A stretch of DNA of 6,963 nucleotides. Source: Bacteroidales bacterium (GTDB lineage Bacteria > Bacteroidota > Bacteroidia > Bacteroidales > UBA3663). Where the stretch lies: assembly GCA_017632695.1 (NCBI GenBank), contig JAGBQS010000187.1, forward strand, positions 1 to 6,963, read 5' to 3'. The notes under the pieces are model-generated. The model did no database searches. It was not told the origin of the DNA and was given only the letters and a program-made list of their open reading frames with translations. A program made the translations under genes and the position numbers. Positions 5,206-6,963 of this stretch are shown here, piece by piece (position 1 is the stretch's first letter; the number at the start of each line of letters is the position of its first letter).

Positions 5206-6651
5206 ATGAAAAAAATAGTGCTTGTTTTGTTTCTGCTGTTTATGGCATTTCCTGTGCCGATGGCTCAGGAAGGTGGTTTTGGCGGCTTTGATCAGCAGAC
5301 AAGCACAGTTCAGACAGAAGATGATGAAGAAGAGGCAGATAACCCGGTTGAGTCGGGTTCATCCTCCATCAAGCAGCGAATGTCCTTCACCAAGCGTGAA
5401 CTTCAGATGATTACTGATCCGCGAATCCGAGATCTTTATTGGTATGCGTTGAATGATACGACTGATACAAGCCGTTATCTTCGTGCACACTATGCATTTA
5501 ATAAAGGTCGCGATAACTGGGCATTCGAGTTCCATGGCGGCGTTCATTCCATTACGTGTAATGGTATCCAGGAGCGTTTCAGTCTGGGTCCGATTATGGA
5601 GATAGCTTTCCGAAAGGACGTGCACCCCTATTGGGCTATCCGCGGTGAGTTGAGCTGGAGTAAATACGAGAAAGAATTATATACCGCGCACCTCTCAACG
5701 ATGGTTGCTGATTGGACGAATTATCCCGGAGGTGCTGACTGGTGGATGCCGCTGAAGTTCTCGATGTTAGGCCTCCGTGGCGGCATTATGTTGAATGTGG
5801 TTAACCTGCTGGCTGGTCGAGAAATGCTTTATACCCCATTGTCGGGTTATGTTTACGCAGGTGCCGGCTTCCTTTATTCGGCTAAAAGTTTTTCGCAGCG
5901 TGATGGTTCGTGCGTTGTTCCGCAATGGTTCTTTGGCGTACAGCCCGGCTGGAACTTTAATCAGCGCTATTCGTTGGTGCTCGATGCAAATCTTTGCTGG
6001 CAGAGTGATGATATCATGGGTCTGACGACTCAGAACAGTACCTGGAAAGCTGCATTTACAGTTGGCATTGCTTATAAGTTCTCGAAGGTGATTCACTTCC
6101 AGCGTCTCGGTTTCGATGAGAGTTTCGTCACAAAGACAGTAGTGGATGCCGAAGATGGGGAGGGCGAAGTGATGCAGACCGTGATCGAGCAGAGTAAGTC
6201 CAATGATGTTGTGAATCTGCCTTCAGATCTGATTGAGGCTGCTTTCTTCCAGATTGACCGTATTGAGTTGCAGCATACTTATGTGTTGAACCTCGGCTTC
6301 TATGCCAAACTGATGAAGGATCATCCCAATCAGAAGTTCCTTGTTAAAGGTTTCGCAGATATTGAGGTGGGTTCCATGAAGCGTAATGAGTGGCTTAGTC
6401 AGCAGCGCGCCAAGGTAGTGGCCGATGTATTGGTTAAGACTTATGGCGTTAACTCAGACCAGTTGGTAGTGGGCGGCGGTGAGCTTGATTATGAGATTCC
6501 ATTCCTTCGCGAAAACGGACACCATCGTTTCAATCGTTGTACGATTGTCTGCCCATTGAACCAGGATTACCAAATCATCAAAGAAAATACCTTCGAGGAC
6601 AACAGCGAGTTGATGGACGGTCGTGTTGCTCCATCGAAGAAGAACTACTAA
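5206..6651 (+). CDS. OmpA-type outer-membrane protein (beta-barrel plus OmpA C-terminal domain)
   Basis: This 481-residue outer-membrane protein probably links the outer membrane to peptidoglycan. Residues 1-20 form a signal peptide (MKKIVLVLFLLFMAFPVPMA, probable cleavage before Gln21). There is no lipobox cysteine. A Gly-rich and then very acidic linker follows (EDDEEEAD, 38-45). Residues about 100-295 alternate polar and aromatic residues, with many Trp, Tyr and Gly, as in an OMP beta-barrel. Strands such as WAFEFHGGVHS, YWAIRGELSWS, SGYVYAGAGFLYS and AAFTVGIAYKF are visible. The C-terminal OmpA/MotB-like domain spans about 345-450. GFAD (382-385) stands where GHTD is usual, and N..LS..RA is at 394-402. 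RFNRC (441-445) stands for the usual R..NRR. Asp385 and Arg401 match the two diaminopimelate-contacting residues, with one extra residue between them. A polar tail ends in SKKNY. The gene has its own promoter candidate and its Arg codons are only CGT, CGC and CGA. Its role may be structural and not specific to glycan export. Confidence 0.85.
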   Translation: MKKIVLVLFLLFMAFPVPMAQEGGFGGFDQQTSTVQTEDDEEEADNPVESGSSSIKQRMSFTKRELQMITDPRIRDLYWYALNDTTDTSRYLRAHYAFNKGRDNWAFEFHGGVHSITCNGIQERFSLGPIMEIAFRKDVHPYWAIRGELSWSKYEKELYTAHLSTMVADWTNYPGGADWWMPLKFSMLGLRGGIMLNVVNLLAGREMLYTPLSGYVYAGAGFLYSAKSFSQRDGSCVVPQWFFGVQPGWNFNQRYSLVLDANLCWQSDDIMGLTTQNSTWKAAFTVGIAYKFSKVIHFQRLGFDESFVTKTVVDAEDGEGEVMQTVIEQSKSNDVVNLPSDLIEAAFFQIDRIELQHTYVLNLGFYAKLMKDHPNQKFLVKGFADIEVGSMKRNEWLSQQRAKVVADVLVKTYGVNSDQLVVGGGELDYEIPFLRENGHHRFNRCTIVCPLNQDYQIIKENTFEDNSELMDGRVAPSKKNY

Positions 6652-6655
6652 GCTC

Positions 6656-6963
6656 GTGAAAGTTTCGATTGTTACTACCTGCTTCAATCGCGAGGCCACT
6701 ATAGGTCACGCGATTCGGAGCGTAATGAGTCAGACCTATCCTGATATTGAGCACATCGTTGTTGATGGTGCTTCGACTGACGGCACGCTTGAGGAAATCA
6801 AAAAATGTAATTCTCCTCGTATTGCTGTGCTGATTTCAGAAAAGGACCATGGTTGCTATGAGGCGCTGAATAAGGGGTTGAGGGCGGCTACCGGAGATAT
6901 TGTGTGCTGGTTGCATTCCGACGATTTCTATTTTTCGGATGATGTAATTGCACATGTTGTCAA
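6656..6963 (+). CDS. Family 2 glycosyltransferase, N-terminal part (3' end outside window)
   Basis: A GTG at 6656, four bases after the OmpA-type stop, opens a frame that stays open to the window end (102 complete codons). It begins VKVSIVTTCFNREATIGHAI, the canonical GT2 start, and no ATG nearby gives a comparable N-terminus. VVDGASTDGT (35-44) is the nucleotide-binding motif. SEKDHGCYEALNKGLRAATGDIV (61-83) followed by WLHSDD (85-90, DxD-type metal site) is the signature of the WcaA/WbbD-like GT2 subfamily, whose members often read SE.D.GiYDAmNKG..ATGDI. The catalytic-base half lies outside the window. The close spacing to the OmpA-type gene indicates one transcript and likely translational coupling. 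It uses CGG and AGG for two of its four Arg codons, like the upstream glycosyltransferases and unlike the OmpA-type gene. Confidence 0.92.
   Translation, partial: MKVSIVTTCFNREATIGHAIRSVMSQTYPDIEHIVVDGASTDGTLEEIKKCNSPRIAVLISEKDHGCYEALNKGLRAATGDIVCWLHSDDFYFSDDVIAHVV

Overview
The window looks like part of a surface-polysaccharide (capsule, exopolysaccharide or O-antigen type) biosynthesis locus from a Bacteroidales-type bacterium (Bacteroides, Phocaeicola or Prevotella relatives). Four things suggest this. Base composition is moderate. Gene starts lack Shine-Dalgarno sequences and sit in A+T-rich contexts. The only clear promoter candidate fits the Bacteroidetes TTTG / TAnnTTTG pattern, not -35/-10 boxes. 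A large OmpA-type outer-membrane protein lies within the cluster. No gene is diagnostic at species level, so the assignment is an inference. All genes lie on the + strand.

Region 1 (1-5013) is a tightly packed run of six genes. They are the C-terminal part of a probable family 2 glycosyltransferase (2-385), a WcaF-like hexapeptide-repeat O-acetyltransferase (426-983), two GT-A fold family 2 glycosyltransferases (985-1713 and 1739-2761), and two GT-B fold family 4 type glycosyltransferases (2792-3895 and 3892-5013). Gaps range from a 4-base overlap to 40 bases, as expected for one transcription unit. Together they could transfer several sugars to a lipid-linked oligosaccharide and O-acetylate one of them. 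No priming transferase, flippase, polymerase or chain-length regulator is visible, so those would lie outside the window.

Region 2 (5014-5205) is the only sizeable gap: 192 A+T-rich bases holding a Bacteroidetes-type promoter candidate near 5063-5094 and a leader of roughly 100 bases.

Region 3 (5206-6963) has a 481-residue OmpA-type protein: signal peptide, acidic linker, probable beta-barrel and peptidoglycan-binding-type C-terminal domain. Four bases after its stop, a further family 2 glycosyltransferase starts at a GTG codon and runs off the window end. The OmpA-type gene never uses the Arg codons CGG, AGA or AGG, while the neighbouring glycosyltransferases use them often. It may therefore be a well-expressed, older gene lying between glycan genes.

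I see no phage, IS element, CRISPR array, RNA gene or clearly new enzymatic system. The items most worth a second look are the OmpA-type gene within a glycosyltransferase run and a perfect 14-bp palindrome between two of the glycosyltransferase genes.
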